Source: Mactra quadrangularis
Lineage: Eukaryota > Mollusca > Bivalvia > Venerida > Mactridae
NCBI GenBank assembly: GCA_025267735.1
Contig: CM046294.1
Span: 38,625,570-38,689,569 of the forward strand
Length of the DNA: 64,000 nt
Reading direction: 5' to 3'
The notes beneath the pieces were generated by a model. The model did not search any database. It was not told the DNA's origin and saw nothing but the letters and a program-made list of their open reading frames with translations. Of this stretch, positions 12,801 through 23,515 are shown piece after piece (the stretch's first letter is position 1; every line of letters starts with the position of its first letter). The position numbers and the translations under genes were made by a program.

Positions 12801-15800
12801 TATTGAATTAAGGTCAAATGATCATAATTACTGACTAATTGATAATTACATTTTAAAGTAAGTTATTTAATCAATAATATACTTACATTGTACATCAAGA
12901 TGAAAACTTTGATTATGTTGACCAATGTAAGATTTATTATCTCCACTTTGTTCCATGATATTAGATGCTGTACAAGTATATATCCCAGTGTCACTGTTTT
13001 CAAGAGACTCAATGTTTAATGTTGCAGTATTCCATTCATTTTCATCAATGTCTCTTGTCCACTTTACCGTCGTGGTCTCGGGCTTTCCCACTGTATAGTT
13101 ACACACCATGTTTAACAGTGTCCCATTTGTTTTCGAAACGTCATTCATTTGGGATACAGCAGGTGGATCTGCAATAACAGAATTATTCAAAACAAACTGA
13201 AAATCACATTTTAAGTTTAAGTACATATTAACTACTTCATTACAAAATATAGTTCATATGTGAAATGTATATATTAAAGTGAACATACAGATAAGAGATA
13301 CTATCACTGTGTGTGCTTTCAAACAAGCAAACATCTATAGAAGCTGACAATACATTATGTATCGACTGGCATAGCACAGTAATGTAACAACAGCTGACTG
13401 ATGTATTTAATTTCACAAGGTATGGTACAGGATGGTGCATAAAATATTTATTTATTTGTTTTAAGAAAGGTTATATTGCATCCAAAATAAACCAATTACT
13501 GATATAAACACATTATATCTGATAAAATTTTGCTAACATATACTTACATAAAACTTGAACTGATATTGTCTTATTAACTGTGACATTTTGTTTTTCTTTA
13601 AATGAAGGTTCTAGTAGACTATTGGCTGTAAATACATAATTTCCTTTCATCTCTCTGGTCAGATTGTTAACAGTTACTGTTGATGATGATACAATCGACC
13701 TCTGTGGTGTTTTCCACCAAACTGTTGGTGATGGTTTACCCTCAGCAGAACATTTCAAAGTAATTGTTTCATTCTCTATGACCTTTATATTAGTATTATT
13801 AATACTTAAATTGAAAGCATTAGACTGATTGCTGTAATGAAATGCACATCCTTTAACTGTTGGAAGAGCTAAAATAAAGACAATAGTACTTGTGACAAAT
13901 ATGTTATACTCGTTTACTCAGCTATACTAAACTGCATCTGATATAAGAAAAATCATTCCTGGTTCAATATAATGCGTTTATTAAATCAAATTAAAGCGTT
14001 AGGTATGATAAAAGAAAGGTCACTTTATAAACAAAAAAGTTTTAGTTGCATTTTGAATCGTTTGATATCCTCTGTTCAAATTATCAAATAACACAATCTA
14101 AAATAATGTCATCCTAGGACACGACATTGTTCATTAAATGTTAAGTAAACTAAAGACCAACTACATGGGTAACGTAGCATCAACTCACAATGTCATAGTC
14201 ATAAAGATACACAAACCAAGATAAGCATGAAATGCAATGTATGCATTTGTGCTGTTCCAGTCGTGCAATCAATCAGAACAAATACTTGGTATCATCACTG
14301 TTCACAAAGTATCGAAATACAGATATATTCTACACTTTATATTATAACATGATGATGATAATATTTGCAAATATAAAAATTAATACTTACATAATACAAT
14401 CAATGAAACATTTACTGTCTTGTTTGGAAATTCTGTTTGTTGAGATACACATGTACATATTCCTTCATGTGATCTTGATGGTATCCATGATACTGTTGTT
14501 GTGACATTTTCATTAAATTTGGTGGATGTCTGGTTTCTTGGTGAGAAATTATTACAACTCCATGATAATGTTTGTCTAGGATTGCCACCTTTAGCAGTAC
14601 AAGATAACGTCGCAGGAGTATTTTCAACCACCCGATATCGATTACCTTGAAGTATGTATTGATGATCTGCTTCGTCTGAAATATATAGCAACGCATATAC
14701 ATGTATTTACATAAAATCAAGTGAAACATAAAATCACTTTTAAAATTTGGTAAATAAAGCGCTATATGCATTTGAATAAATATACGTCATCTGCACTGCA
14801 ATTTCTTCATGGTGCATTATTACGCAATTCGATATAAGTATTTACAGTGAATGTACACACTATTAAACAAATTCATATCACACGAAACATGAATGAATAA
14901 TAACTCGTATTAATTCCAGAATGAGATATTTTCATTTAAACCCATATGCACAAGCTGGTTCAAAACTTTTGCACATGCTTTAAGCCCATTTATTTTACAT
15001 CAGAACAAACAAATATTGTTTTAGACATTGATGAGCACAAACTTATTCACGTATACTTACCACATACATTGTACTTACATAGAACATTTAGTAATCTTTT
15101 ATTGTTACTTGGCACTGGACTTGTATTAACTAAGTTATTTGCTTCACAAAATATCTTCATATTATTGTCCTGGCGTGTTGGAACAAGACGTAAGATACTC
15201 TTTGTTATACTTAAATCATTGTAGTCAGTTGTTGTGGTAATGTTGTTAGTTATCCTAGTCCTGTCATTACTGTTTCCAATTGAATGTATATACCAATATA
15301 CAGTGGCAGCAGGTCTTGCTGTTGACGTTATACATGTGAAGTTTACTGGTATGTTTTCTGTGACATTAACTGAAGAATTAGCCGGTGTCAATGTGACTGA
15401 TGTTACTGGAGCTGAAATACGTTATTTTAAACTTTGAAAGAAAACATTATCTTTATCCTCTACTTACCATGGACAGTACCATCAGTGTTTAACATTTTAA
15501 CGTTAGAGAAAAATGGCTTTGCTGTTCATGTAAAGCATCCATTTATTTTTATTTTTCATTCCAAAATATATTCATTATTTCGTGATCCGTCCAAAAATCT
15601 TTATAAAGTACTGCAAATTACAGAAACTTTCATTTTGAAAGTAGTACCCTAAATTGCGTTTGGCCTTACTGCTGACTTCGGTCATGTGCACTCAATCTAT
15701 AGTATGTAATCATGTTATTGCGATGAAGAATTTAATTGAGTGGTCATTATAACTGATTTCTATAGCAACGATTCTTTGTAATATTACAATTTTCTAAGCT

Positions 15801-17867
15801 TGACTGCGATTTGCATATCTGTGATCACTTTCGGAGTAACCTTGGTACTCATCTGTGAAGATATACTCCGGATGTCAGATGTAGTAAGAATAAAACCAGT
15901 GTATAAGGTCCGCGGATAACCTCGCTGGAATGTAGTTCCATTATTATTGTAAAGTCAATATTATCTTGAAATGTGTATGCTAGTTTACTTATTTGCTGTA
16001 CGTGAAACAACATTCAGATGTCTACTAGCATTTTCATGTACAACAATTAATTAAACATTGTCTAAAGATTTTCAAAACATTTCATCTTTACAATGTTTCA
16101 TGTGTTCTTTGTTTGTGAAGTTCAGACTATATTACCACAGGAACCAAATTCCATCAAATTTACGTTTTCTAAGTAATCCATGCCACATATACTTTCTCAT
16201 ATGATGATATCCGAGGTATATCTGCGTAGACGTTCGCCTATGTTGTTCCAGTGGCAGTAAACAATGCGATAACGATGACGTCAGATTCTCGTAAGGGCGT
16301 GCAAAATCTCTAGAGAATGTACGAAAATCTAAAAATGGTATGTTCCAAGTATTAGTACGGTTGAAGGGACGATGAGACGTATTGCAAATTAAATCTTGTA
16401 TTGTAACAACTAAAAAAACTTAGATAAAATTTTAACATTCAAAGCTATAACAGTTCACGACGTAATTAATGTTTAAACTGCAATACTTCGTTGGAGACGT
16501 TGTAAGTATTACCACGTACAGTCTATAGTGCATACCTTTGTTTCATGTTTATCTATTAATTAGAAGGAAATTGTCATTAAATATGAAAATCTTAGACATA
16601 GGCGTATCTATTTAAATGTAACCTTTATAATATATTGTGAACATCATATATATATTACCAAAAGCCGACAAATAAAAGTTATTACGTTGAATATAAACAT
16701 TTTATACAGCTTTAGTTTTATTCCTACCATGCATGAGCTTGTGTTTATGTTAACGACGTTAATAAAATATTTACTTACATTGTAATTTTATATAAATGTT
16801 AATAAGATGTTATTATTATAACCATATTTTAACAATTACCTACCTTGTACCTTAAGGATCCAATTTGATCCCTTTCCTACTAGTTGGGATGTCGGTGTAC
16901 ACATATACATGACATTATGTTCACTTCTGTGTACATTTAATCGTGTAACTTGATATACTGTCTGATTACATGTAAAGGTGTATTTAGTGGTATCGTCCAT
17001 GAATGTTGAACCTTGTGTGTTGCATATTCTACTCTGATTAAAACCCATGGCAACTGTAGTTGATTCGTTGCCTTGAAGACGATCCCAGTTGACAAATGCT
17101 ACATCCGCTGATATTTTACATATCAACTTGGCATTTCCTCTTTCAGTTACGTCCATCACATTAAATGTTATTGTTGATTCGCAATAGCTACATGGAATGA
17201 CTGTAAATTGAAACATATGTGATCAGAAAACTGTATACAGTTTTATAACAAATTACCTGGTCTACTTTTAGATAAATTCCAATACTGAACATATTGCCTC
17301 AATAACCATTTAGATAAATTCCAATACTGCACATATTGCCTCAATAACCATTTAACTTGAGTTTAAGTATCGAAACAAACATGTGTCATTATGGACAATT
17401 ATGTTTACTTATCAAACATCATTACCTTTAATATTTAACACTGTCTTAATAAACTAAATTAATCAGTCACATTTTATTACGTTTAATAATTTTTGACAGT
17501 CAATTACCTTTAGGATATTTAATAATCCATGCCGATCCTGTTACATCAAGCTGGTGTGCATCTTGACATGTAACTATGTGATTGTCTATACTAGTAGCGG
17601 GTGAATATATCATTGTAACCTGATACATTGTACTGTTACATGTATATTTATACATGCTACTTTTGCTAAGGAAAGAATCAGGAAGTGACACTGCACATTG
17701 TCCATTCTGATATATCATCAATGATGTTCCTGTAGATCCTGATAGGTATGTCCATCTTGTTGAATTTGTTGATGATGGTATAACACATACCAATGTAATG
17801 TTATTAACCCTGTCTTGTTCAATCACCTTCACAATGAGTGTTGATGATTGACAATGGCAGCTCATTG
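6637..17867 (-). CDS. Gene A: multi-Ig, FN3, single-pass receptor with ITIM/ITSM tail (16 exons found)
   Basis: Predicted type I cell-surface receptor. Exons in coding order: 17508-17867, 16844-17200, 15079-15411, 14391-14675, 13548-13868, 12887-13168, 12358-12642, 11663-11956, 10963-11259, 10090-10212, 9149-9179, 8541-8572, 7913-8080, 7603-7653, 7089-7183, 6637-6807. All joins are GT-AG and keep one frame: phase 1 throughout except the 31/32-bp microexon pair (phase 2 between them) and the last junction (phase 0). Domains: eight Ig-like, one FN3, TM helix, tyrosine-rich tail. I saw no in-frame stop in the exons translated. The first coding exon is not settled: either an upstream signal-peptide exon as in gene C, or use of the in-frame ATG at 17926-17928, which reads a fairly hydrophobic leader straight into Ig1. 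Family: IgSF adhesion/immune receptor; exact orthologue unknown. Confidence 0.88.
7089..7183 (-). CDS. Gene A exon: cytoplasmic tail with YENV
   Basis: Encodes GDVYENVELENNPNKK followed by a proline-rich stretch (KPPTEQP). YEN matches the YxN consensus for Grb2-type SH2 binding. Acceptor AATAG, donor GTAAAC, phase 1 in and phase 0 out. Confidence 0.87.
7603..7653 (-). CDS. Gene A exon: basic Lys/Gly-rich tail segment
   Basis: Seventeen codons, KGGKGKSTNEKGKQKE, strongly basic and probably disordered. Symmetric phase 1 (51 bp), so it can be skipped in frame. Same peptide in C and one change in B. Confidence 0.82.
7913..8080 (-). CDS. Gene A exon: cytoplasmic tail with NPMY, YSKP and YSVV
   Basis: Fifty-six codons. 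Contains GLVDNPMYASSS (NPxY, PTB-domain type), DIYSKPLTP (YxxP, Crk-type SH2 site) and GDIYSVV (YxxV). The middle is a Ser/Thr/Ala-rich linker. 93% identical to gene C by count. Symmetric phase 1, so it can be skipped in frame. Confidence 0.88.
8541..8572 (-). CDS. Gene A microexon (32 bp), acidic tail segment
   Basis: Encodes RSVSDDSDDED, a serine/acidic cluster resembling a casein-kinase-2 type target. Phase 2 in, phase 1 out, complementing the 31-bp exon. Acceptor TTGTAG, donor GTAAGT. Present in C (RSVSEDSDDED), deleted in B. Confidence 0.82.
8779..9070 (-). mobile_element. tRNA-derived SINE (292 bp) in a tail intron of gene A
   Basis: Minus strand shows an RNA polymerase III B box (GGTTCGATTCC) in a tRNA-like head and a 3' tail ending GGCGTTAAACCCAACAAA. 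It is bounded by perfect 13-bp direct repeats TATTGTTACAGTA at 8766-8778 and 9071-9083. The head is truncated, with no A box. The tail resembles SINEs widespread in bivalves (V-SINE/RUDI type), a recollection to be checked. Confidence 0.82.
9149..9179 (-). CDS. Gene A microexon (31 bp), juxtamembrane tail
   Basis: Encodes ENGADRQNVR when joined in phase from the TM exon. It enters in phase 1 and leaves in phase 2, so it must be spliced together with the 32-bp exon at 8541-8572. Conserved as ENGADGQNVR in B and ENGADEQNVR in C. Confidence 0.82.
10090..10212 (-). CDS. Gene A exon: transmembrane segment
   Basis: Forty-one codons. A short stalk (IHNPTSIPGG) leads into a helix rich in G, V and I (GVTGCIVIAIVIVFII) and then a stop-transfer RRYPLFK. 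It fixes the topology: Ig and FN3 domains outside, following exons inside. Confidence 0.92.
10963..11259 (-). CDS. Gene A exon: fibronectin type III domain
   Basis: Membrane-proximal FN3 domain: starts DKPDPPTGL, contains IHIEWKPGFDNGPS, FHIKYKK, LTGLLENTQYDV and ASNVKGNS, ends ITRTK. These are the usual FN3 Trp, Leu and Tyr core positions. About 80% identical by eye to gene C. Phase 1 both sides. Confidence 0.9.
11663..11956 (-). CDS. Gene A exon: Ig-like domain 8 (cysteine-free)
   Basis: Reads GLPRVGDDNDV, then TIVFNGIAYPPPTFSWYQL and DFTNYKVIVENNFG, an Ig fold pattern in which both canonical cysteines are replaced. The same replacement occurs in B and C. Open in one frame over 294 bp with GT-AG borders; the donor is G|GTAAAA. 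Confidence 0.85.
12358..12642 (-). CDS. Gene A exon: Ig-like domain 7
   Basis: Begins DAASISSFTIDG; cysteines in ILTCTGDSNPP and IYYCSAIN; ends LFVNC. Acceptor TATCAG, donor GTGAGT. Homologous exons in B (broken) and C (intact). Confidence 0.87.
12887..13168 (-). CDS. Gene A exon: Ig-like domain 6
   Basis: Ig domain with MVCNYTVGKPE, VKWTRD and GIYTCTASN; ends in FHLDVQ. Close to Ig6 of gene C. Acceptor TTGCAG, donor GTAAGT, phase 1. Confidence 0.88.
13548..13868 (-). CDS. Gene A exon: Ig-like domain 5 (atypical, second Cys missing)
   Basis: First cysteine in TLKCSAEGKPSP and tryptophan in VWWKTP are present, but where the second cysteine belongs the protein reads NYVFTANS. The exon is 321 bp against 300 bp in gene C, and the two Ig5 sequences barely align. 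Splice sites are sound (TTTTAG acceptor, GTAAGT donor, phase 1). Confidence 0.8.
14391..14675 (-). CDS. Gene A exon: Ig-like domain 4
   Basis: Ig domain with TLSCTAKGGNPRQTLSW and the second cysteines in ICTCVSQQ. Donor GTAAGT, acceptor TTTCAG. A second frame is also open across this exon, but only the Ig frame agrees with the splice phase and with gene C. Confidence 0.87.
15079..15411 (-). CDS. Gene A exon: Ig-like domain 3
   Basis: C2/I-type Ig domain with the cysteine pair in NFTC and IFCEANN and the core tryptophan in VYWYIH. About 70% identical by eye to Ig3 of gene C. Acceptor TTTCAG, donor GTAAGT, symmetric phase 1. Confidence 0.87.
16844..17200 (-). CDS. Gene A exon: Ig-like domain 2
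   Basis: Shares the four-cysteine pattern of Ig1 (LICKI, RICN, FTCN, YMCT) and the motif YQVT after the third cysteine, so Ig1 and Ig2 look like an internal domain duplication. Acceptor TTTACAG, donor GTAGGT, phase 1 on both sides. Confidence 0.85.
17267..17352. repeat. 43-bp tandem duplication in gene A intron 2
   Basis: TTAGATAAATTCCAATACTG and the following CATATTGCCTCAATAACCAT appear twice in a row with one base difference. Confidence 0.75.
17508..17867 (-). CDS. Gene A exon: Ig-like domain 1
   Basis: Contains LVCVIP, RWTYLSG, NGQC, YTCN and VTCQDA, so four cysteines rather than the usual two. Acceptor TTTTAG, donor GTAATT. The reading frame runs open upstream through the acceptor to an ATG at 17928, giving an alternative first-exon model. 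A 43-bp direct repeat lies in the intron just downstream (about 17267-17352). Confidence 0.85.
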
Positions 17868-18831
17868 CTAAAATGACATTTAAAACAGTGATTTTCTGTA
17901 TTATAAAATAACAACGCAAGATATTCATTTAATTGCGTTTTAGCAATGATGATATGGTCGATATCGAGATAATGTTTTATTGTATGTAGTTAAAATAACC
18001 ATATGTGTTAAATGTAAAGAAATTTTATCTTACGAATGTACTAACATAGGTATGCTGCAAAACAATATTCAAACTATATTGATTTTTAATGATACTCACA
18101 ATACATAGATAGCCAAATACTACATTTTTTAGGTCATACGAATACTAATTGAGATTAATCTGATGATTTACTTTTCACGCACCGCCATCACCCTTATGCT
18201 ATGAGATCAAGGGCATAATAAAAGTAGGACCATTCAGGTTTTAGTGAGCTAATTAATGTTTACATATAGAACGTTGAATGAAATAAAGTTCATTAAGGGC
18301 AAGAAGTGTATTTGTACGCACGTATGAATATCAAATCACGATCACGTTATAAGTGTTCGATTATCAATGAAATAATAAGAGAATATCTTATTGACAATGA
18401 TACTAACTTTTTGCAAGTAATACTCCTAGAAAAAACACAGCATTCATCTTCTCTACTCTGGAAAAAAAACATCAATGTTATTATGTATATCTCTCTGTTA
18501 CGGTCAAAAAAGTAATGATACCACATTTCATATTTTTGTATATATCGTAGTATACAAAAATCGGCAACTGCATTACTTAGTACAGCAATTTTAGAGAAAA
18601 TACCATCCAGCAATTGTCTATGACGCCATTATACTTTTTTCAATTATGTCGTTACATTTTTGTACAATGAGGCACAACATTATGGCGACAGATAAACATA
18701 ACAAACACAAAATACAAACACAAATTAGCTGTAGTATTGCAACATTTAAAACGCAATTTATATCACCTTTAGAAGTGAGAATTTTTGTATTCATTAACAC
18801 ACTATCGATAAACGTCGTGGAGTCTAGTTTA

Positions 18832-19731
18832 CGGTATAACCTCTGCTAACGGCACCTTTAACGAGCGGCAGCCTCCGACAAGCGGCATATTAGAATCACC
18901 TCGGTCGATTTTTAACTACGATTTACCTCTAATGAACGACACCTCCGCAGAGCGGTAAAATAACGTTGAGATAAAGTCTCTTTTTCTATCCTTGACCTCC
19001 GTACAGCGACACTAAGTCTAGAAAGGTTTTCATTATTAATCAATAGTTATCTATGACCGGAAGATTTAAACAATATGCGATACCGTTAATTGTATAATAC
19101 TACTCAAGGTGCTATGTTGTTAAATCAATACACTAACAGGGGTTAATAATCAAGTGACATATGGTTTCCATGATACCAACGAACAGATTTAAGATGAAGA
19201 ACGCTTTCCTTGGTAGGCTGACGTAATCAATTATCAGTCTTACACACGTCCAGTAAGTTAACGATAGTAAATGAAAACTTATTTGTTATTGTACTTATTA
19301 TTAAAGTTTCGCTTGCATAAATTCTGCTTTAAGTTACTTAAAAGTTTTAGAGCCGAATCAGACATTTACTCTCGAAAAGACGATGATTATTCATGTTAAA
19401 TATAATTCGCCATTAGACAGGTATAAAGAACAAATTAGACGGTACTAGAAAAGGTTTCCCTAATGTATTGCTTTCTTCTGCGTAAAATTAACCATCATAC
19501 TAGGAATTTTTAATCGTTATAATGATTTATCATAAAAACTTTGTAATCATATAAAAGCTTTTTATGTTTGTCGATCAGTGCCCGCTAATATTTGTATTTA
19601 CATTACGGAACGGATTACGGCTAGTTTTCGTACCGAAAATGGACGTTTTTCGTAATCGATAAAAAAACTACCTCTGCAGAGCGACACTTTTTTCAAACTC
19701 CGCCGAGAGTCGCTCTGCAGAGGTTACACTG
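18832..19731. mobile_element. TA-flanked TIR element (900 bp), Tigger-like
   Basis: Left end CGGTATAACCTCTGC, right end GCAGAGGTTACACTG, with TA on both sides (18830-18831, 19732-19733). Inside are several copies of CCTCYGCnnAGCG-type motifs, some inverted. No transposase frame. It lies just beyond the 5' side of gene A. Confidence 0.75.
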
Positions 19732-19929
19732 TATTTTGTGTATGACGAAATTTTATTTGTGTAGAAAACAAAAAAGTACGTTTACAAAATTTATTGAGCC
19801 AGAAACATAGTACATATATCGGAACGTGCAAGTTGTCACACGGTACGGACGGTACACGCACGTTATACGAACACGGATTGCACGTTTCACGATACACGAA
19901 CACGTTAGATGGCTTGATTTGCGGTAAAA

Positions 19930-21110
19930 TACACGATTCCGAGCCTCGATACACGTTTAACACGATTGTGCGTAATCCTCGGCTTTTTTCGCCCAGAGAA
20001 AAAAACGTTTCAACGACGACACGTTAAACGATTGATGCGTCTCAAATGTAGATTGAAACAAAATGATTTTTCTGTTTCGTCGTAAATATGTAACTAAACA
20101 ATTAAAGTTTTGTTAAATTTATTGAAAATCGAGTTTACCTGCTCAAATTCTTAAAAACAAAATGTTACAAGTTGACTTAAATCGAATTTAAATTCACGCA
20201 CACGATTGTCAATTTTGAAATCACACGATAGATAAAGAAATAAAAATTTAAATATGTTACATTGGTTCATTACACAGTTAAGCGTGATTGTAAAATAAAA
20301 TATTGTATCAATAAATTTATTGAATATCGACATTTTAAGTAGAAATTAAGGTACACGATAGGCGGGCAGTCAATACACGATAGACAAAAAAGAACAGGAT
20401 TGATAATATTTTGTATTAAAAATTAATTAGTACACGGTGTACAACAAAAATACAAACCGTATAATAAAGAATATTATTACTGTCAAAATAATTTAATGTC
20501 ATTCTTAGTAAGTTTGTTTTAATCGAATTAAAAACCACGCAAAGCCGATCAACTCACACGATTGATTAAAATACACGTTTAAAGTTTTTTCCCTTTGTTT
20601 CCTTCAAGACATTCATTGAGAAAAGATGTCATAATTGTATGTGTATATGTTTCAAAAGTAAAACACCGTCTAAGCTGGATTGTAAAAATATAAGCAAGTC
20701 ATATAGTATAGATTATTTTATTGAATATCGATATTTTTAGTAGAAATTAAGGTACACGGTAGGCGAGCAGTCATTACACGATAGACAAAGAAGAACACGA
20801 TTGATATTTTTTTATCAAACACATTATGTAAGTACTTGATGTATAACAAAAATACAAACTGCAGAATAAAGAATAACATTACTGTCAAAAATAGTTTATG
20901 TCATTCTTTGTAAGTTGGCTTTATTCAGATTAGAAACCACACACACGATAGCCGGCGAAACCCACACGATAGAAAAAGAAATACACGTTTCAAGTTTTTT
21001 CTCTGTTTTATTATCAAGCCATTAATGGTGAAAAATACTATGAATTAGTATATTTTTTCAAAACACAGTCTACGCGTGATTAAAAAAAATATAAGCATGT
21101 CATATTGTAT
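19930..21110. repeat. Diverged tandem repeat, unit about 400 bp
   Basis: TTGAATATCGA followed by AGTAGAAATTAAGGTACACG occurs at about 20320 and 20721, offset 401 bp, and GCGTGATTGTAAAA-like junctions recur at about 20280, 20670 and 21075. About three copies, perhaps 75-80% alike. Confidence 0.65.
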
Positions 21111-21901
21111 AATGGTCGCCTTTTTAGTAGTATGTATACTTGATATAAACGTTTACATGCAATGTTTGCTTGAAGACGCGGTATTAAGACAGTACACACA
21201 TCTCGTGTTAACTTACTATTTTATGCCGACTACAAAATCGATACTTAAATAACAAGTTTTACATATAAATACGCGAATATGAGTGAATAATACGAATAAA
21301 CTTAAAAACTAAATTATTTGATTTACTTTAAGAATTAAAACAATGATGGCATTTTTAATCATTTAGAGTCGTGATAAACGAGTTATTGACCAAGTGAGAT
21401 GTCAATTATAACAGTTTGTTAACTAAACGCTTTAGCCACTGACAAACAAAGAAAATGTTTGATGATTAAGATAAATGTAAGCATGTGTTTACATTTTAAA
21501 TATAGTTATATTATAACGATTATTTTAATTTAGTAACAACATTTCGGTTGGGCCGTAATTTAATTGACCGCAGATTGGTCCGGTATGAGCCGCAGTTTAT
21601 CGACGTACGGCATTTTAAACATGAATTTCCGGTTTAAACATAGTCAACATTGATTCTAAACTCAACTTAATGAATCCCGTTTTTTCTTTTTGTTTACGGA
21701 TAATGATTTGTCCACAATGCATAAGTATTTAATACATTTATACGTATGGATTTGTCATTATCTCGGGCACACGATACACGATAATAAAACGCAAAATCAC
21801 AATATATCGGACCGATTTTTACCGTGTATTTACGCGATGAGCGGTCTACACGTTACACGAATGAAATACACGGTGAGTTATACACGCACACGGTATGAAT
21901 G

Positions 21902-21933
21902 ATACACGCACGATACACGCACGATACACGCAA
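21902..21933 (+). repeat. 11-bp tandem repeat ATACACGCACG
   Basis: About three perfect tandem copies next to the right terminal repeat of the ACACG-rich element; may be a subterminal protein-binding array. Confidence 0.7.
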
Positions 21934-22633
21934 ATTTCGGAAACTTGCACGATCCGAGATCTGTATGACCTGTGTTTATAAATAACATGATTCTGACATA
22001 TTTTTTAAATAAAAAGAAACATACCAATAAAAGCAACAATACAACAAGAGTTCCACGCATCTGATCGATGAAGATGTTTTTTAAATTTTCAATTTTTGTT
22101 TCACAAGGACGTCACAACGAAGTTAGCAGAAAATAGGGCTTTTCGGAAGTTACTGTGGCAAAAAGTGCCTCTTCTCTTTTTGAGAAAAAATCTGTTATAC
22201 ATAAGATTGTTTAAACATAACGGAGTACGTTTCTGTCATAAACCTTTTTAGGTAAGTTACTACTGTAAGTCGGCCCTTTCAAGTCAACAACGCATAAACA
22301 TACACAGTACGTAAAGAACTTTTGCACGATAATTCATTTCTCCTACTCACAGGTGTAATTAACAAAGAGTTAGACATAATTTAGGTAAAACGTATGTTTA
22401 ATAATCTGATAACATTGACACATTTTCATCGTACACATACATACTTGTTTTGTCATCGCACCATTGTAATATTTGGATTTCAAGCGACTCAGTGAGTTTC
22501 TGTGTATGTACTGTTATTATAATGTATTGCTCTCTGTTAATGCAACGAATGATTTTTTTGTCAACTATAATATCGTGAACTATTATCACTTAAAACTGCG
22601 CGTTTTTGAGACAAAACATTATATAGACATCAG

Positions 22634-22760
22634 GCCCCGTATTACAGAAACATCTTAAGTAATTTTTTGTTTTTTTTCCTTATCCTTAAATTTTCACCTT
22701 AGCCAAGAAAAAGGATAAGGAAAATATTAAGTGTTATTACAGAACAATCTTAAGGAATTC
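22634..22760. repeat. Short ATTACAGAA repeat unit, copy 1
   Basis: CCGTATTACAGAAACATCTTA, a pyrimidine- then purine-rich hairpin (TTATCCTTA / AAGGATAAGG), then ATTACAGAACAATCTTAAGG about 95 bp later. Confidence 0.5.
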
Positions 22761-23379
22761 CTTTACTAAGATCGTTCTTTTGTGGATTAAGCTATAGAAA
22801 TCGAGAAAATAAAGTCTGTTTACCTTTTCATCAGCGTTCAGTCCGCAATCTGTGTTGTCGGCACCGTTCAGTGATACATTGCAGTGTTTTAGGCATTTTG
22901 TAAATAACCTGGCCATGTTAGGCATTTGTAAATTAGCTAAAACTCTTAGGCAATTTACGATATGACTGAATAATAAGATCAATATTTTACAAATTGCCTA
23001 TACATAGTGTACGGTCATGCGATTTTAGGATTTTGTTCCTTTAGATCCACACAGTGTTTAAATAATGTAGGTTATTCCATTGTTTACATAAAAATGAGTG
23101 TCCTCTGTACTCTGAACCACGTTCAGCAGCAGTTATTTAATGTGATCGGAATTATCAAGTAAGAAAGTTGACATGAAAATGATGTATTATGTACATTAGC
23201 AGTATATTTTGGCTCCGTCTGCTTCAAATATTACCCTTGACAAAACGTATGACCATTTTGTGGCAATCTGACAGTGTGCCGTGTCTGTTGTAATTCCCGG
23301 ATATAATTTAGTCACCACACAAGATTCAAGTGTTAGGTCCGACTGATAGCTATACTCCTTCAATATCAGACATAGAGCT

Positions 23380-23515
23380 GGGTCCGTATTACAGAAACAT
23401 CTTATCCTTATCTTTTTCCTTAAGGTGTATTTTTCCCCATAAATATATAGAAAAATCTTTAATTCCAAGGATAAAGATAAGTTGTATTACAGAAACTTCT
23501 TTCCTTAAGATTTTC
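23380..23515. repeat. Short ATTACAGAA repeat unit, copy 2
   Basis: Same layout as the unit at 22634, with the two ATTACAGAAAC motifs about 98 bp apart around a TTATCCTTATC / GATAAAGATAAG hairpin. Confidence 0.5.

Larger units (their letters stand above)
19813..21963. mobile_element. TIR element (about 2.15 kb) filled with ACACG motifs
   Basis: TACATATATCGGAACGTGCA (from 19811) and its inverse ending at 21965 match at 21 of 24 positions; the outer TA pairs may be the target duplication. The interior holds dozens of ACACG, CACGAT and TACACG motifs, mostly in plus orientation, and about three copies of a roughly 400-bp unit. No coding frame. Could be a non-autonomous DNA transposon carrying a satellite-like core. 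Confidence 0.65.

Noticed and set aside
14412..14771. A 119-codon frame overlapping Ig4
   Set aside because: It is an alternative frame of the Ig4 exon and its intron; it lacks Ig features and runs through the splice sites.
19840..21945. CRISPR-like array suggested by recurring ACACGAT motifs
   Set aside because: Motifs are 5-8 bases with irregular spacing in a eukaryotic transposon; there are no repeat-spacer units.
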